64,000 nucleotides of DNA from Sphingomonas sp. AOB5 (GTDB lineage Bacteria > Pseudomonadota > Alphaproteobacteria > Sphingomonadales > Sphingomonadaceae), in the NCBI RefSeq assembly GCF_029433115.1, contig NZ_JARNTV010000014.1, positions 20,223 to 84,222 of the forward strand, given 5' to 3'. Both the position numbers and the translations under genes were made by a program. Each line of letters begins with the position of its first letter. The first letter of the stretch is position 1. Below are positions 16,489 to 25,020 of this stretch, in pieces. Under the pieces are notes generated by a model that had not been told where the DNA came from, searched no databases, and saw only the letters and a program-made list of their open reading frames with translations.

Positions 16489-17490
16489 ATGGCGAAGATC
16501 GTATTCGGCATGGCCGTGCCGCACAGCGGCATGCTGGGCCAGGCCCCCGAGGACTGGCTGACTAACGGCGAGCGCGACCGCAAGAATCCCGAGCTGTGGT
16601 ATCGCAACCGCACCTGGACCTATCCCGAGCTGGAAGCCGAGCGCGGCGCGGCGTTCGAGCCGTTCCTGACCATCGAGGAGCGCACCGAACGCGCCACCCG
16701 CTGCCGCGCGGCGCTCGACGAGATGGCCGAGGCGTACAAGCGCGCCAATGTCGATGTCGCGATCATCCTGGGCAAGGACCAGAAGGAGATCTGGCCCGAC
16801 CAGTCGCCCTCGATCACCATCTATACCGGCGAGGACGTGCATAACGGCCCGCCCCAGCGCCCGGTCTATGCGCCCGATCACCATGTCGTGCACAAGGCCT
16901 ATCCCGAGCTGGCGACCTATCTGATCGACACGTTTCAGGAGCAGGGCTTCGACCTGAACGATCTCCAGGCCTGGCCGGAAAATGTGTGGATGGCACAGCG
17001 TCAGGGGATGCGGCCGGATTATCCGGTCGTCCCGCACGCCTACAGCTTCGTCTACCACCAGATCATGGGCGACAATCCGCCGCCACACGTGCCGGTGCTG
17101 TTCAACCTGTTCTACCCGCCGACCCAGCCTTCGATGAAGCGCTGCATCGAGTTCGGCCGGGTGCTGCGCGACGCGATCGAGGCATGGCCGCAGGACGTGC
17201 GCGTGGCGGTGATCGCTTCGGGCGGCCTGTCGCACTTCGTCAATGACGAGGAATTCGACCGCGACGTGATGGGGAAGCTGGCCTCGTACGACTATGAGGG
17301 CCTCTCGGCGATCCCGAACGGCTATTACCAGTCGGGCACGTCCGAGGTGAAGATCTACAGCATCGTGATGATGGCGCTCCAGCAGACGGGCGCGGAAATG
17401 ACTCTCGTCGATTATGTGCCGTGCTGGCGGACGCCCGCGGGCACCGGCGAAGGAATGGGTTTCATGTACTGGGATGCGAAGAACCAATGA
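16489..17490 (+). CDS. LigB-superfamily extradiol dioxygenase with altered metal site
   Basis: The 333-residue protein aligns by eye with class III (LigB-type) extradiol dioxygenases: MAKIVFGMAVPHSG with His12, SGGLSHFV with His249 as the acid-base residue, and GTSEVKIY with Glu286. However, at the position of the second Fe ligand (His61 of LigB, in a YNDHAS motif) this protein has GKDQKEIW, so Gln98. It may be a subfamily with a different metal shell. It is longer than LigB by about 30 residues and has no LigA-like partner next to it. The expected reaction is meta cleavage of a catechol or gallate-like ring. It overlaps the aldolase gene by four bases (ATGA). Confidence 0.82.
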   Translation: MAKIVFGMAVPHSGMLGQAPEDWLTNGERDRKNPELWYRNRTWTYPELEAERGAAFEPFLTIEERTERATRCRAALDEMAEAYKRANVDVAIILGKDQKEIWPDQSPSITIYTGEDVHNGPPQRPVYAPDHHVVHKAYPELATYLIDTFQEQGFDLNDLQAWPENVWMAQRQGMRPDYPVVPHAYSFVYHQIMGDNPPPHVPVLFNLFYPPTQPSMKRCIEFGRVLRDAIEAWPQDVRVAVIASGGLSHFVNDEEFDRDVMGKLASYDYEGLSAIPNGYYQSGTSEVKIYSIVMMALQQTGAEMTLVDYVPCWRTPAGTGEGMGFMYWDAKNQ

Positions 17491-18344
17491 CCGATCAGCG
17501 CCTCAACGGTATCATCCGCGCATGGGAAGCGGGCAAGCCGGCCTTCACCTGCTTCGCCAAGGTCGACAAGCTGACCGCGCAGGAACTGACCGACGCACCC
17601 TATGATGGCGTGGTCTATGAGATGGAGCATAACCCGTACGACGTCGCCGCTTTGGGCGACGCGCTCCAGTATATGCTCAACCGCAAGAAGATCGCCGAGA
17701 GCGGATCGGTCGCGCCTGCGGTGACCCCGCTGGCGCGCATCCCGGCCAATGGCGTCGAGATGAACCAGAGCTTCGCCAAGCAGGTGCTCGATCGCGGCGT
17801 CTATGGCGTGATCACCCCACATGTCGCGACCGTCGAACAGGCGTACAACGCCGTCGCCTCGTGCCGCTATGCCAAGCCGACCGGCGCGGCGCTGTACGAA
17901 CCCAAGGGCGTACGCGGCGATGGTCCGGCCACCGCGGCGCGTTATTGGGGTCTCACCCAGAGCGAATATTATGCCAAGGCCGATGTGTGGCCGCTCGCGC
18001 CGCATGGCGAGTTGCTGGTCGGGCTGATGATCGAGAGCCCCGAAGCGATCGAGAATCTCGACGATATCCTCGCCAATGTCCCCGGCATCGGCTTCTGCCT
18101 GATCGGCGAAGGCGATCTGTCGCAGGCGCTCGGCTATCCGCGCCAGTACGAGCATCCCGAAGTGGTCGATGCGATGCGCCGCATTGCCGAGACCTGCCAC
18201 AAGCACAAGGTCGTGGTCGGCAATCCGCATGTCGGCGCGAAGAATGTCGAGCGGCTGCTCAACGAGGGATATCGCTTCCTGATGTCCGCGCCGACGCGAA
18301 GCTATGGCGTCGTCGGGCAGGGTCGCGAGCTGGCGGGCTATTAA
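17487..18344 (+). CDS. HpcH/HpaI-type aldolase
   Basis: The 285-residue protein belongs to the metal-dependent class II HpcH/HpaI aldolase family: YEMEHNPYD near residue 45, GLMIESPEAIENL with the metal-binding Glu, and GEGDLSQALG with the metal-binding Asp. These enzymes split 4-hydroxy-2-oxo acids, releasing pyruvate. In the known protocatechuate 4,5 pathway the last step uses the unrelated RraA-type aldolase LigK; none is here, so this enzyme may replace it (inference). ATG 17487 overlaps the dioxygenase stop as ATGA, so the two are translationally coupled. Confidence 0.85.
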   Translation: MTDQRLNGIIRAWEAGKPAFTCFAKVDKLTAQELTDAPYDGVVYEMEHNPYDVAALGDALQYMLNRKKIAESGSVAPAVTPLARIPANGVEMNQSFAKQVLDRGVYGVITPHVATVEQAYNAVASCRYAKPTGAALYEPKGVRGDGPATAARYWGLTQSEYYAKADVWPLAPHGELLVGLMIESPEAIENLDDILANVPGIGFCLIGEGDLSQALGYPRQYEHPEVVDAMRRIAETCHKHKVVVGNPHVGAKNVERLLNEGYRFLMSAPTRSYGVVGQGRELAGY

Positions 18345-18528
18345 GCAGAATTGCGGGCTTGCCCCCCGCGTCAAAGTTTATCGCTGACCGCAACAATCCA
18401 ATGCGCCAATTCGGCAACCGGGCATTCATAGGGATGATGGGCGGTCACGAACCGCCCCGATGATCCGGCCCCGGCACAAGACCGGCGCAGCACGGATCGG
18501 TCGCAGATAATCGGACCAGGGGAGGCAT

Positions 18529-21375
18529 ATGAAAAGCTCGATCCGTTACGCTCTGCTGCTCGGCGGCGCATCCATGCTCGGACTTGCGAGCGCAGCCCAG
18601 GCGCAGGACGCACCCGCCGCAGACACCGAACAGGCAGATACGCCGGCCGAACCCGAACTGGTCGTCACCGGCTCGCGCGTCATCAAGAACGGCAACAACA
18701 GCCCGTCGCCGGTCACCGTCGTGCAGACCAGCGACCTGCTTACCACCCAGCCCGGCGCGAACCTTGCCGATGCGCTCAACGTGCTGCCGGTGTTCGCCGG
18801 TTCGCGTGGTGCTGGCAGCAATCCCAGCACCGGCGGCAGCGCATCGGGCGGCAACGGATCGGCCAACCAGCTCAACCTGCGCAACCTGGGCATCACCCGC
18901 ACGCTGGTGCTGATGGACGGGCTGCGCATTCCGCCGACGCTGTTCAACGGCGCGGTCGACGTCGACCTGATCCCGCAGATGCTGGTCCAGCGCGTCGACG
19001 TGGTGACCGGCGGCGCCTCGGCCGTCTATGGCTCGGACGCGGTGACCGGCGTGGTCAATTATGTGCTCGACCGCAACTTCACCGGGCTGAAGCTCGAGGC
19101 CAGCTCGGGCGTTTCCGAATATGGCGATGCGCGCCAGATCGACGCCGGCATCGCATGGGGCACCAATCTGGGCGAGAACGCCCATTTCGAGGCCAGCTAC
19201 CAATATCATGACGGCAGCGGCATCCTGCGCCGCTCGGATCGCCCGTGGATGAATCTGGTCGGCGTTGCCGGCGCGGGCACCACGGCCAATCCGTTCACGC
19301 TCTACAGCAATCTGCGCCAGCGCGATTATCCCGCGGGCGGCGTGATCACCACCGGTCCGCTGACCAATCAGGTGTTCAAGACCAACGGCGTGCTCAGCCC
19401 CTTCACCAACGGCACGGCGACCGGCACCGCCGCGCTTCAGGTCGGCGGCGATGGCGGCACCTGGGATTCGTCGCTGCTCCAGCCACTCGAATCGCACCAG
19501 TTGTTCGCCCGGCTCGACTATGATTTCTCGAGCACGACGCGCGCCTATGTGCAGTTCTCCGGCACGTTCAAGCAGAACGAAAATTACGCGGAATATTTCC
19601 GCCTCAACAACGTCCAGCTGACCAGCAACAATCCGTTCCTGACACTGGCGCAGCAGACCGCGCTGGCCGGCGGCGGCACCACCTTCCGCTTCCGCAAGAC
19701 GATGAGCGACGGGCCCGACCGGCGCCAGCATTCGCTGTCGGATTCGGATCAGTGGATGGTCAATGCCGGGCTGGCGGGCAGCATCGGCGGCTTCGACTGG
19801 GGCCTCGACTATGTCCATGGCCGCGCGACGCTGACCACCCGCGTCGAGAACAACATGAACCAGCAGCGGCTGGCGGCGGCGCTGGACGCGGTGATCCACC
19901 CGACCAGCGGCCAGATCGTCTGCCAGGCATCGATCGCCAATCCCTCGGGCTATGGCAATTGCGTGCCGCTCAACCCGTTCGGTCCGACCTCGGAGAGCCA
20001 GGCGGCGCTCGATTACATCTATGGCACCACCCATTATCGCGCCGTCACGACGATGGACGATATCTCGGGCAGCATCTCGGGATCGCCGTTCGATACCTGG
20101 GCGGGTCCGCTGACGGTCGCGCTGTCGGGCGAGTGGCGCCGCGTGTCGTTCATCGCGAGTTCGGACGCGACGTCCGAGAATCTCGTGAACTGCGCGGGCA
20201 TCCGCTACAACTGCGCCGCGACGCAGACCGTCTATTATCTCACGTTGCCGGCCAACCCGAAGGTCAGCCAGACGGTGTGGGAAGTGGCCGGCGAAATGAA
20301 CGTGCCGCTGCTGCGCGATTCGGCGATCGCCAAACTGGTCGATGTCAGCGGTGCGGTGCGCTTCACCCGCTACAACACCAGCGGCGATTACTGGACGTGG
20401 AAGGTCAGCGGCAACTGGCACCTGACCGACAATCTGCGCTTCCGCGGCACATGGTCGCGCGATATCCGCGCGCCAACGCTGTACGAGCTGTTCGCCGAAC
20501 GCTTTGTGGTGAACGTCAACGGCACCGACCTGCTGACCGGCCTCAGCCCGATCATCCCGTCGATCAACGGCGGCAATCCGAACCTGAAGGCGGAAATCGG
20601 CAAGACGCTGACCGGCGGCGTGGTGTGGAAGGCAACGCCGCAGCTCACCTTCGCGATCGACGGCTATCAGATCCAGGTGACCGACGCGATCCTGGCCGTG
20701 AATGGCGGCGAGCCTTCGTTCCAGGCGGCCTGCTATGCCAGCAACGGCACCTCGCCCTATTGCGACCTGCAGCGCCGCCCGGGCAGCTTCACCGACGCCT
20801 CGGCCGCGAATGCGTGGACCGCGGTGTACAACGGCCTGTTCAACATCTCGGAGATCAAGACCTGGGGTGTCGATGCGGAGATCAACTATAATGGTCGCCT
20901 GTTCGGCATGCCGGTCAATGTCCGCCTGCTCGGCGCCTATCAGCCGCATCTGTGGTTCCGCCAGCCCAACGTGGCGAGCCGCGATCAGGCGGGTGCCGCG
21001 TTCGGTCCGGTCGGCTTCGCCGCCACGCCGACGGTGCGCCTCACCGGCTTCGTCCGGCTGAAGCCGGTGGAGAATTTCACCGTCGACATCATGCAGCGCT
21101 GGCGCAACGCGATGAAGCTGCAGAACGAAGGCATCTTCGCCGCCGGCAGCAACCGCATGGAAGCGTTCGGCACGACCAGTATCAATCTGAGCTGGAGCGT
21201 CCCGTCCAAGTCCGAGATGGAGTTCTATGTGAACGTCCAGAACATCTTCGACGCGACGCCGCCGATCGGCGGCTTCACCGGGAACGGCACGCGTGCCGGT
21301 CTTCGCGACGGCTATGCCTATGGCGACGATGTGCGCGGCCGTTACTGGACCGCAGGGGTCAAGATGAAGTTCTGA
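18529..21375 (+). CDS. TonB-dependent outer-membrane receptor (second paralogue)
   Basis: The 948-residue receptor has a signal peptide ending AAQAQ (about 26), the TonB-box-like ELVVTGSR at 43-50, a plug with DGLRIPP and VYGSDAVTGVVNY, and a barrel ending MKF. It is a close paralogue of the receptor at 1015-3882. It lies between ring-cleavage genes and so is the probable outer-membrane entry port for the cluster's substrate (inference). The ATG follows GGGGAGG. The 184-base gap before it contains a small hairpin (GGGCGGT/ACCGCCC, 18439-18457) without a T-run, and probably an internal promoter. Confidence 0.93.
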   Translation: MKSSIRYALLLGGASMLGLASAAQAQDAPAADTEQADTPAEPELVVTGSRVIKNGNNSPSPVTVVQTSDLLTTQPGANLADALNVLPVFAGSRGAGSNPSTGGSASGGNGSANQLNLRNLGITRTLVLMDGLRIPPTLFNGAVDVDLIPQMLVQRVDVVTGGASAVYGSDAVTGVVNYVLDRNFTGLKLEASSGVSEYGDARQIDAGIAWGTNLGENAHFEASYQYHDGSGILRRSDRPWMNLVGVAGAGTTANPFTLYSNLRQRDYPAGGVITTGPLTNQVFKTNGVLSPFTNGTATGTAALQVGGDGGTWDSSLLQPLESHQLFARLDYDFSSTTRAYVQFSGTFKQNENYAEYFRLNNVQLTSNNPFLTLAQQTALAGGGTTFRFRKTMSDGPDRRQHSLSDSDQWMVNAGLAGSIGGFDWGLDYVHGRATLTTRVENNMNQQRLAAALDAVIHPTSGQIVCQASIANPSGYGNCVPLNPFGPTSESQAALDYIYGTTHYRAVTTMDDISGSISGSPFDTWAGPLTVALSGEWRRVSFIASSDATSENLVNCAGIRYNCAATQTVYYLTLPANPKVSQTVWEVAGEMNVPLLRDSAIAKLVDVSGAVRFTRYNTSGDYWTWKVSGNWHLTDNLRFRGTWSRDIRAPTLYELFAERFVVNVNGTDLLTGLSPIIPSINGGNPNLKAEIGKTLTGGVVWKATPQLTFAIDGYQIQVTDAILAVNGGEPSFQAACYASNGTSPYCDLQRRPGSFTDASAANAWTAVYNGLFNISEIKTWGVDAEINYNGRLFGMPVNVRLLGAYQPHLWFRQPNVASRDQAGAAFGPVGFAATPTVRLTGFVRLKPVENFTVDIMQRWRNAMKLQNEGIFAAGSNRMEAFGTTSINLSWSVPSKSEMEFYVNVQNIFDATPPIGGFTGNGTRAGLRDGYAYGDDVRGRYWTAGVKMKF

Positions 21376-21383
21376 ACCGCTAT

Positions 21384-21412
21384 GCTCCCGCCCGCAGCCC
21401 CCGGGCGGGAGC
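21384..21412 (+). other. Strong intercistronic hairpin after TonB receptor
   Basis: GCTCCCGCCCG (21384-21394) pairs perfectly with CGGGCGGGAGC (21402-21412): an 11-bp GC-rich stem with a 7-base loop and no T-run. It begins eight bases past the receptor stop and 20 bases before the LigA-like start. It could stabilise the receptor mRNA or reduce readthrough into the dioxygenase genes. Confidence 0.6.
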
Positions 21413-21431
21413 GCAGCCAGTCGAGGTGAAG

Positions 21432-21695
21432 ATGGTCAAGGTCGAGCCGGGCAAGTTCAATCTGGACGCGGCGCTCAGGGGCTATGCGCTCAACAAGATG
21501 TGCCACACGCTCAACCGGGCCGATGCCCGCGCCGCCTTTTCGGCCGACGAAGCGGGCTATTGCGCGCGGTTCGGGCTTACCGATGAAGAGTCCGCCGCCG
21601 TGCAGGCGCGCGACAAGCCGCGCCTCTTCGCGCTGGGCGGCAATATGTATTTCCTGGCCAAGCTCGACCGGGTGAAGAAAGCGGAGGCGAACTGA
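21432..21695 (+). CDS. ligA: LigA-like small subunit of extradiol dioxygenase
   Basis: An 87-residue helical protein (FNLDAALRGYALNKMCHTLNRADARAAF...) resembles the alpha subunit of protocatechuate 4,5-dioxygenase, which caps the active site of LigB. SYK-6 LigA is longer as I recall (about 140 residues), so this is a short form. ATG 21432 follows GAGGTGAAG. The stop overlaps the ATG of the LigB-like gene by one base, as expected for two subunits made in equal amounts. Confidence 0.82.
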   Translation: MVKVEPGKFNLDAALRGYALNKMCHTLNRADARAAFSADEAGYCARFGLTDEESAAVQARDKPRLFALGGNMYFLAKLDRVKKAEAN

Positions 21696-22534
21696 TGGCG
21701 CGCATCACCGGCGGCCTCGGCACCTCGCACGTGCCCATGATCGGCCGCACCATCGCCGCGGGCACCCAGGCCGAAGTCTCGTTCGCACCCTTTTTCGACG
21801 GCTATGTTCCGGTCCATCGCTGGCTGGGCGAGCGCAAGCCGGACGTGGCGATCGTGTTCTACAATGATCACGGCCTCAATTTCGCGCTCGACAATATGCC
21901 GACCTTCGCGATCGGTGCGGCGGGCGAATATCGCAATGCCGACGAAGGCTGGGGCGAACCGGAACCGCGCAGTTTCCGCGGCGCACCCGAACTTTCCTGG
22001 CACCTGATCCAGTCGCTCGTCGCCGACGAGTTCGATCCCAGCGTCTGCCGCGAGATGCTGTTCGACCATGCCGGCATCACCGCGCTCGACCTGCTCTATC
22101 CCGGCCATGACGTGCCGGTGGCGGTGATCCCCATCGTCATCAACGCGGTCCAGCCGCCGCTGCCCACGCCGCTGCGCTGCTACAAGCTCGGCCAGGCGAT
22201 CGGCCGTGCCGTCGCATCGTTCGGACAGGATATCGGCGTGCTGATCGTCGGCAGCGGCGGCCTGTCGCACGAGCTGGGCGAGTTCGGGAAGATCAACCAG
22301 CCGTTCGACCGGATGACGATGGACAAGATCGTCGCCGATCCCGAAGCCCTCACCCGCTACACCAATGACGAGATCGTCGATCTGGCCGGTGCGCAGGGGC
22401 TGGAGCTGATGACCTGGATCGCGATGCGCGGCGCCGTGGCGGGCGCAGTCGATGTGGTGTCGAGCGTCTATCACGCGCCGATCTCGCACACCGGCGGCGC
22501 GATGATGCTGATCGAACCAAAGGCTGAAGCATGA
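21695..22534 (+). CDS. ligB: LigB-like catalytic subunit of protocatechuate 4,5-dioxygenase type
   Basis: The 279-residue protein keeps every catalytic landmark of LigB: His12 (LGTSHVPM), His59 (YNDHGLNF), His125 (FDHAGI), His192 (GSGGLSHELG) and Glu237 (GLELMTW). Fe(II) bound by two His and one Glu cleaves the ring next to the two hydroxyls. The likely substrate is protocatechuate or a related carboxycatechol. The LigA-like gene overlaps upstream. The stop overlaps the next gene as ATGA. Unlike the dioxygenase at 16489 it has a standard metal site, so the cluster holds two different class III dioxygenases. Confidence 0.88.
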   Translation: MARITGGLGTSHVPMIGRTIAAGTQAEVSFAPFFDGYVPVHRWLGERKPDVAIVFYNDHGLNFALDNMPTFAIGAAGEYRNADEGWGEPEPRSFRGAPELSWHLIQSLVADEFDPSVCREMLFDHAGITALDLLYPGHDVPVAVIPIVINAVQPPLPTPLRCYKLGQAIGRAVASFGQDIGVLIVGSGGLSHELGEFGKINQPFDRMTMDKIVADPEALTRYTNDEIVDLAGAQGLELMTWIAMRGAVAGAVDVVSSVYHAPISHTGGAMMLIEPKAEA

Positions 22535-23859
22535 TGATCAAGCGCACGCTGGGCCTGCTGATGCTGGCGTTCGGAACGCTGGCGCTGACTGTGTCCACCG
22601 CGCCGCCCGCACCCGTTTCGGGGCTGAAGGTCGGCGCGGCCCGGGTCGAGATCACCCCGCCGCTCGACGAGCTGCCCGCGCCGTTCACATCGGTGGCCGA
22701 TCCGATCTATCTGCGCGCGGTGGTGGTCGAAAGCGGCGGGCGCCGCGCGGTGATCGTCATCGCCGACGTGCCGACCATCAGCGCGCCGGTCTCCGCCGAC
22801 CTGATCGGCCGCATCGCCGCCGAAGCGAAGGTGCCGCGCGAGCAGATCGTGCTGGGTACCACCCACACCCATAATGCGATCCGCGTCGATCCCAACACCC
22901 GCGGCATCATCCTGCCCGGCTCGCCGAAATTCGTCGAACAGGTGACCGCGGCAATGGTGAAGGCCGTGCGCGAAGCGGTCGCGAAGCTCCAGCCGGCGCG
23001 TGCAGGCATCGCCAAGGGCAGCGCGCATCTGATCGGCAACCGCAATATCTGGTCGCCCACGCATGGCCGCTACATTTCCGACGTGGACCGCACCGGCACC
23101 GAGCCGGTCGATTCGACGCTGGGCGTGGTCAAGTTCGAGAGCCTCGACGGCCAGCCCATCGCCTTCCTGCTCAACTATGCGATCGAGCCGGTGATCGCGA
23201 TGGCGATCAAGTCCGAGATCAGCGGCGACGTGCCCGGCGCGGCGGCGCGGATCATCGAGGAACGCAGCGGCGGCGCGCCCGCATTGTTCACCATCGGCGC
23301 CGCTGGCGTCCCGCTCTACCGCGCCGACGATACGCCCGAGCCGGACCGCCGCGCCCATGCGCTGCGGCTGATTCAGGCCTATGGCCAGATCCTTGCCGAG
23401 GAAGCGCTGGCCACGGCCGGCACGATGCGGACCAGCGCCGACGCGGTGACCATCGGCGGGCGGGCCATGCCGCTGATCTGTCCCGGCAAGGCGACCACGC
23501 CGTTCAACCTGCCCGATCGCTGTGCCTATTCGCCCGATTCGAAGCTGCCCGCGTGCAATTTCGTCGAGCGCGATGCCGATCCGGTGAAGCTCGAGCGCGG
23601 CGTGCTGCGCATCGGCGACCTCGCGATCGTCCATACCGACGCGAACGTCACCCCGGCGCTGGGCGCCCGGCTTCAGCGCATGACGCCGGTGGCGAACACC
23701 TGGATCGTCGCCCTCACCTTCGGCCCGGTGCGCTTCGTGGTCGACGACGCAGCCTATGCCCACAACACCTATGAGGCGACCGCCACCACCGCGAAGAAGG
23801 GCTGCGCCGAGACCGGCTATCTCGACGGCAGCCTCGAGATGATCACCGCGCTGCGCTGA
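22531..23859 (+). CDS. Exported neutral ceramidase-like hydrolase
   Basis: The 442-residue protein has an N-terminal signal (MMIKRTLGLLMLAFGTLALT) and then KVGAARVEITPPLDE, the start typical of the neutral/alkaline non-lysosomal ceramidase fold. LGTTHTHNA supplies zinc-binding His residues. True ceramidases cut N-acyl sphingosine; here the gene is translationally coupled (ATGA) to the LigB-like subunit, so it may instead cut an amide or ester of the cluster's aromatic substrate (inference). It is the last gene of the cluster; no terminator is obvious before the convergent tRNA-Ser. Confidence 0.78.
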   Translation: MMIKRTLGLLMLAFGTLALTVSTAPPAPVSGLKVGAARVEITPPLDELPAPFTSVADPIYLRAVVVESGGRRAVIVIADVPTISAPVSADLIGRIAAEAKVPREQIVLGTTHTHNAIRVDPNTRGIILPGSPKFVEQVTAAMVKAVREAVAKLQPARAGIAKGSAHLIGNRNIWSPTHGRYISDVDRTGTEPVDSTLGVVKFESLDGQPIAFLLNYAIEPVIAMAIKSEISGDVPGAAARIIEERSGGAPALFTIGAAGVPLYRADDTPEPDRRAHALRLIQAYGQILAEEALATAGTMRTSADAVTIGGRAMPLICPGKATTPFNLPDRCAYSPDSKLPACNFVERDADPVKLERGVLRIGDLAIVHTDANVTPALGARLQRMTPVANTWIVALTFGPVRFVVDDAAYAHNTYEATATTAKKGCAETGYLDGSLEMITALR

Positions 23860-23954
23860 CCCACACGGAACGGCGAAGGATGGGAGCCGAACCCGCAAGG
23901 GTTCGCAAGGCCGAACGGCCGCCCGAGCCTATGCGAGGATCTGCAAAAAGGGGA

Positions 23955-24044
23955 TGGCGGAGACGGAGGGATTCGAACCCTCGGTACGGTTTCCCGTACG
24001 ACGCTTTAGCAAAGCGTTGGTTTCAGCCACTCACCCACGTCTCC
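23955..24044 (-). tRNA. tRNA-Ser (anticodon GCU), CCA encoded
   Basis: Reading the reverse strand, the acceptor stem GGAGACG (from 24044) pairs with CGTCTCC, the discriminator is G at 23958 and CCA is encoded at 23955-23957. The anticodon stem ACGCT/AGCGT holds the loop TTGCTAA, giving anticodon GCT for AGC/AGT codons. The long variable arm (CGTACGGGAAACCGTACC) and GGTTCGAATCC T-arm confirm a serine tRNA. Confidence 0.96.
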
Positions 24045-24064
24045 GGCCTGGCTAGAAGAAAGGG

Positions 24065-24093
24065 CCTATAGAAGGCGAAATTCGATCGTTCAA
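24065..24093 (-). promoter_or_regulatory. Promoter of tRNA-Ser
   Basis: On the reverse strand TTGAAC (24093-24088) and TATAGG (24070-24065) are separated by exactly 17 bases and end about 20 bases before the tRNA 5' end. This is a good sigma-70-type promoter. Confidence 0.75.
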
Positions 24094-24273
24094 CCGGAGT
24101 CGCGTCGTTTTCTGGCGGATCGGTCGCAAGATCGATAGGGTACGCTCTTCCAGCGACGTTCCGGGCGCGAAACGCCCGCTCCGGCTCGTTTTCGACTCGG
24201 GTCGTCGCCCGTTCATTGCCGCGTCAGGTGGCGAGTCCTAGCCTTTTCACCGGTATTTAGCGTGGGGATGGGT

Positions 24274-25020
24274 ATGCGACTGGGTTCGCTGATGCTGTGG
24301 GCAGCTGCTGCTTCGCTCGGATTGAGCGCGGTGCCTGCCGCCGCGCAGGTGACGCGAATCGATCCGAACACGCAGATCGATTCGGATATCGACGCCCCGC
24401 CCCCGCCGGTCCGTCAGGTCCCGCAGGACATGTCGCCGGTGGACGATCCCTATCAGGATCCCAATGCCCCGGCCGCTCCATCCACCCCCACCCAGCCGAT
24501 GAACGCGCCTGCCGTCGGCGCGCGTGCGCAGGCGACCGGCACCTTCCAGCGCGACGACCTGATCGGTGCTGCCGAAGGCGTGTTCGGCAAGGGCGCATCG
24601 GGCCTGGCCGGGATCATCGAGGATATCCTGAAGGAACAGGGCGAACCAAACGCCTATATCGCCGGTCGCGAAGCCGGCGGGGCGATCGCGCTGGGCCTGC
24701 GCTATGGCTCGGGCACGCTGTTCCACAAGGTCGAGGGCCAGCGGAAAGTCTATTGGACCGGCCCGTCGATCGGCTTCGACGTGGGCGGCGACGCCAGCAA
24801 CGTCTTCGTGCTGGTCTATAATCTCTATGACAGTCAGGAACTCTACAAACGCTTCCCGGCAGGCGAGGGCCGCGTGTTCGTGGTCGGCGGCTTCTCCGCA
24901 GCCTATCTGCGCAGCGGCAATACCGTGCTGATCCCGGTGCGGCTGGGCGTCGGATCACGGATCGGCGTCAATATCGGCTATATGAAGTTCACCGAGAAGC
25001 GCCGCTGGCTGCCCTTCTGA
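24274..25020 (+). CDS. EipA/DUF1134 envelope protein
   Basis: An exported protein with signal peptide (MRLGSLMLWAAAASLGLSAVPAAAQ), a Pro-rich linker, and the DUF1134 domain from about residue 90 to the end (GIIEDILKEQG, EAGGAIALGLRYGSG, GPSIGFDVGGDASNVF). The family includes Brucella EipA, a periplasmic beta-barrel needed for cell-envelope integrity. I chose ATG 24274 because GGGG lies six bases before it; ATG 24268 and GTG 24262 are in frame alternatives. The last bases overlap the probable start of the DUF1294 gene. Confidence 0.85.
   Translation: MRLGSLMLWAAAASLGLSAVPAAAQVTRIDPNTQIDSDIDAPPPPVRQVPQDMSPVDDPYQDPNAPAAPSTPTQPMNAPAVGARAQATGTFQRDDLIGAAEGVFGKGASGLAGIIEDILKEQGEPNAYIAGREAGGAIALGLRYGSGTLFHKVEGQRKVYWTGPSIGFDVGGDASNVFVLVYNLYDSQELYKRFPAGEGRVFVVGGFSAAYLRSGNTVLIPVRLGVGSRIGVNIGYMKFTEKRRWLPF

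Noticed and set aside
18439..18457. Hairpin GGGCGGT/ACCGCCC before the second TonB receptor as a terminator
   Set aside because: The stem is only 7 bp and no T-run follows; it is too weak to call.
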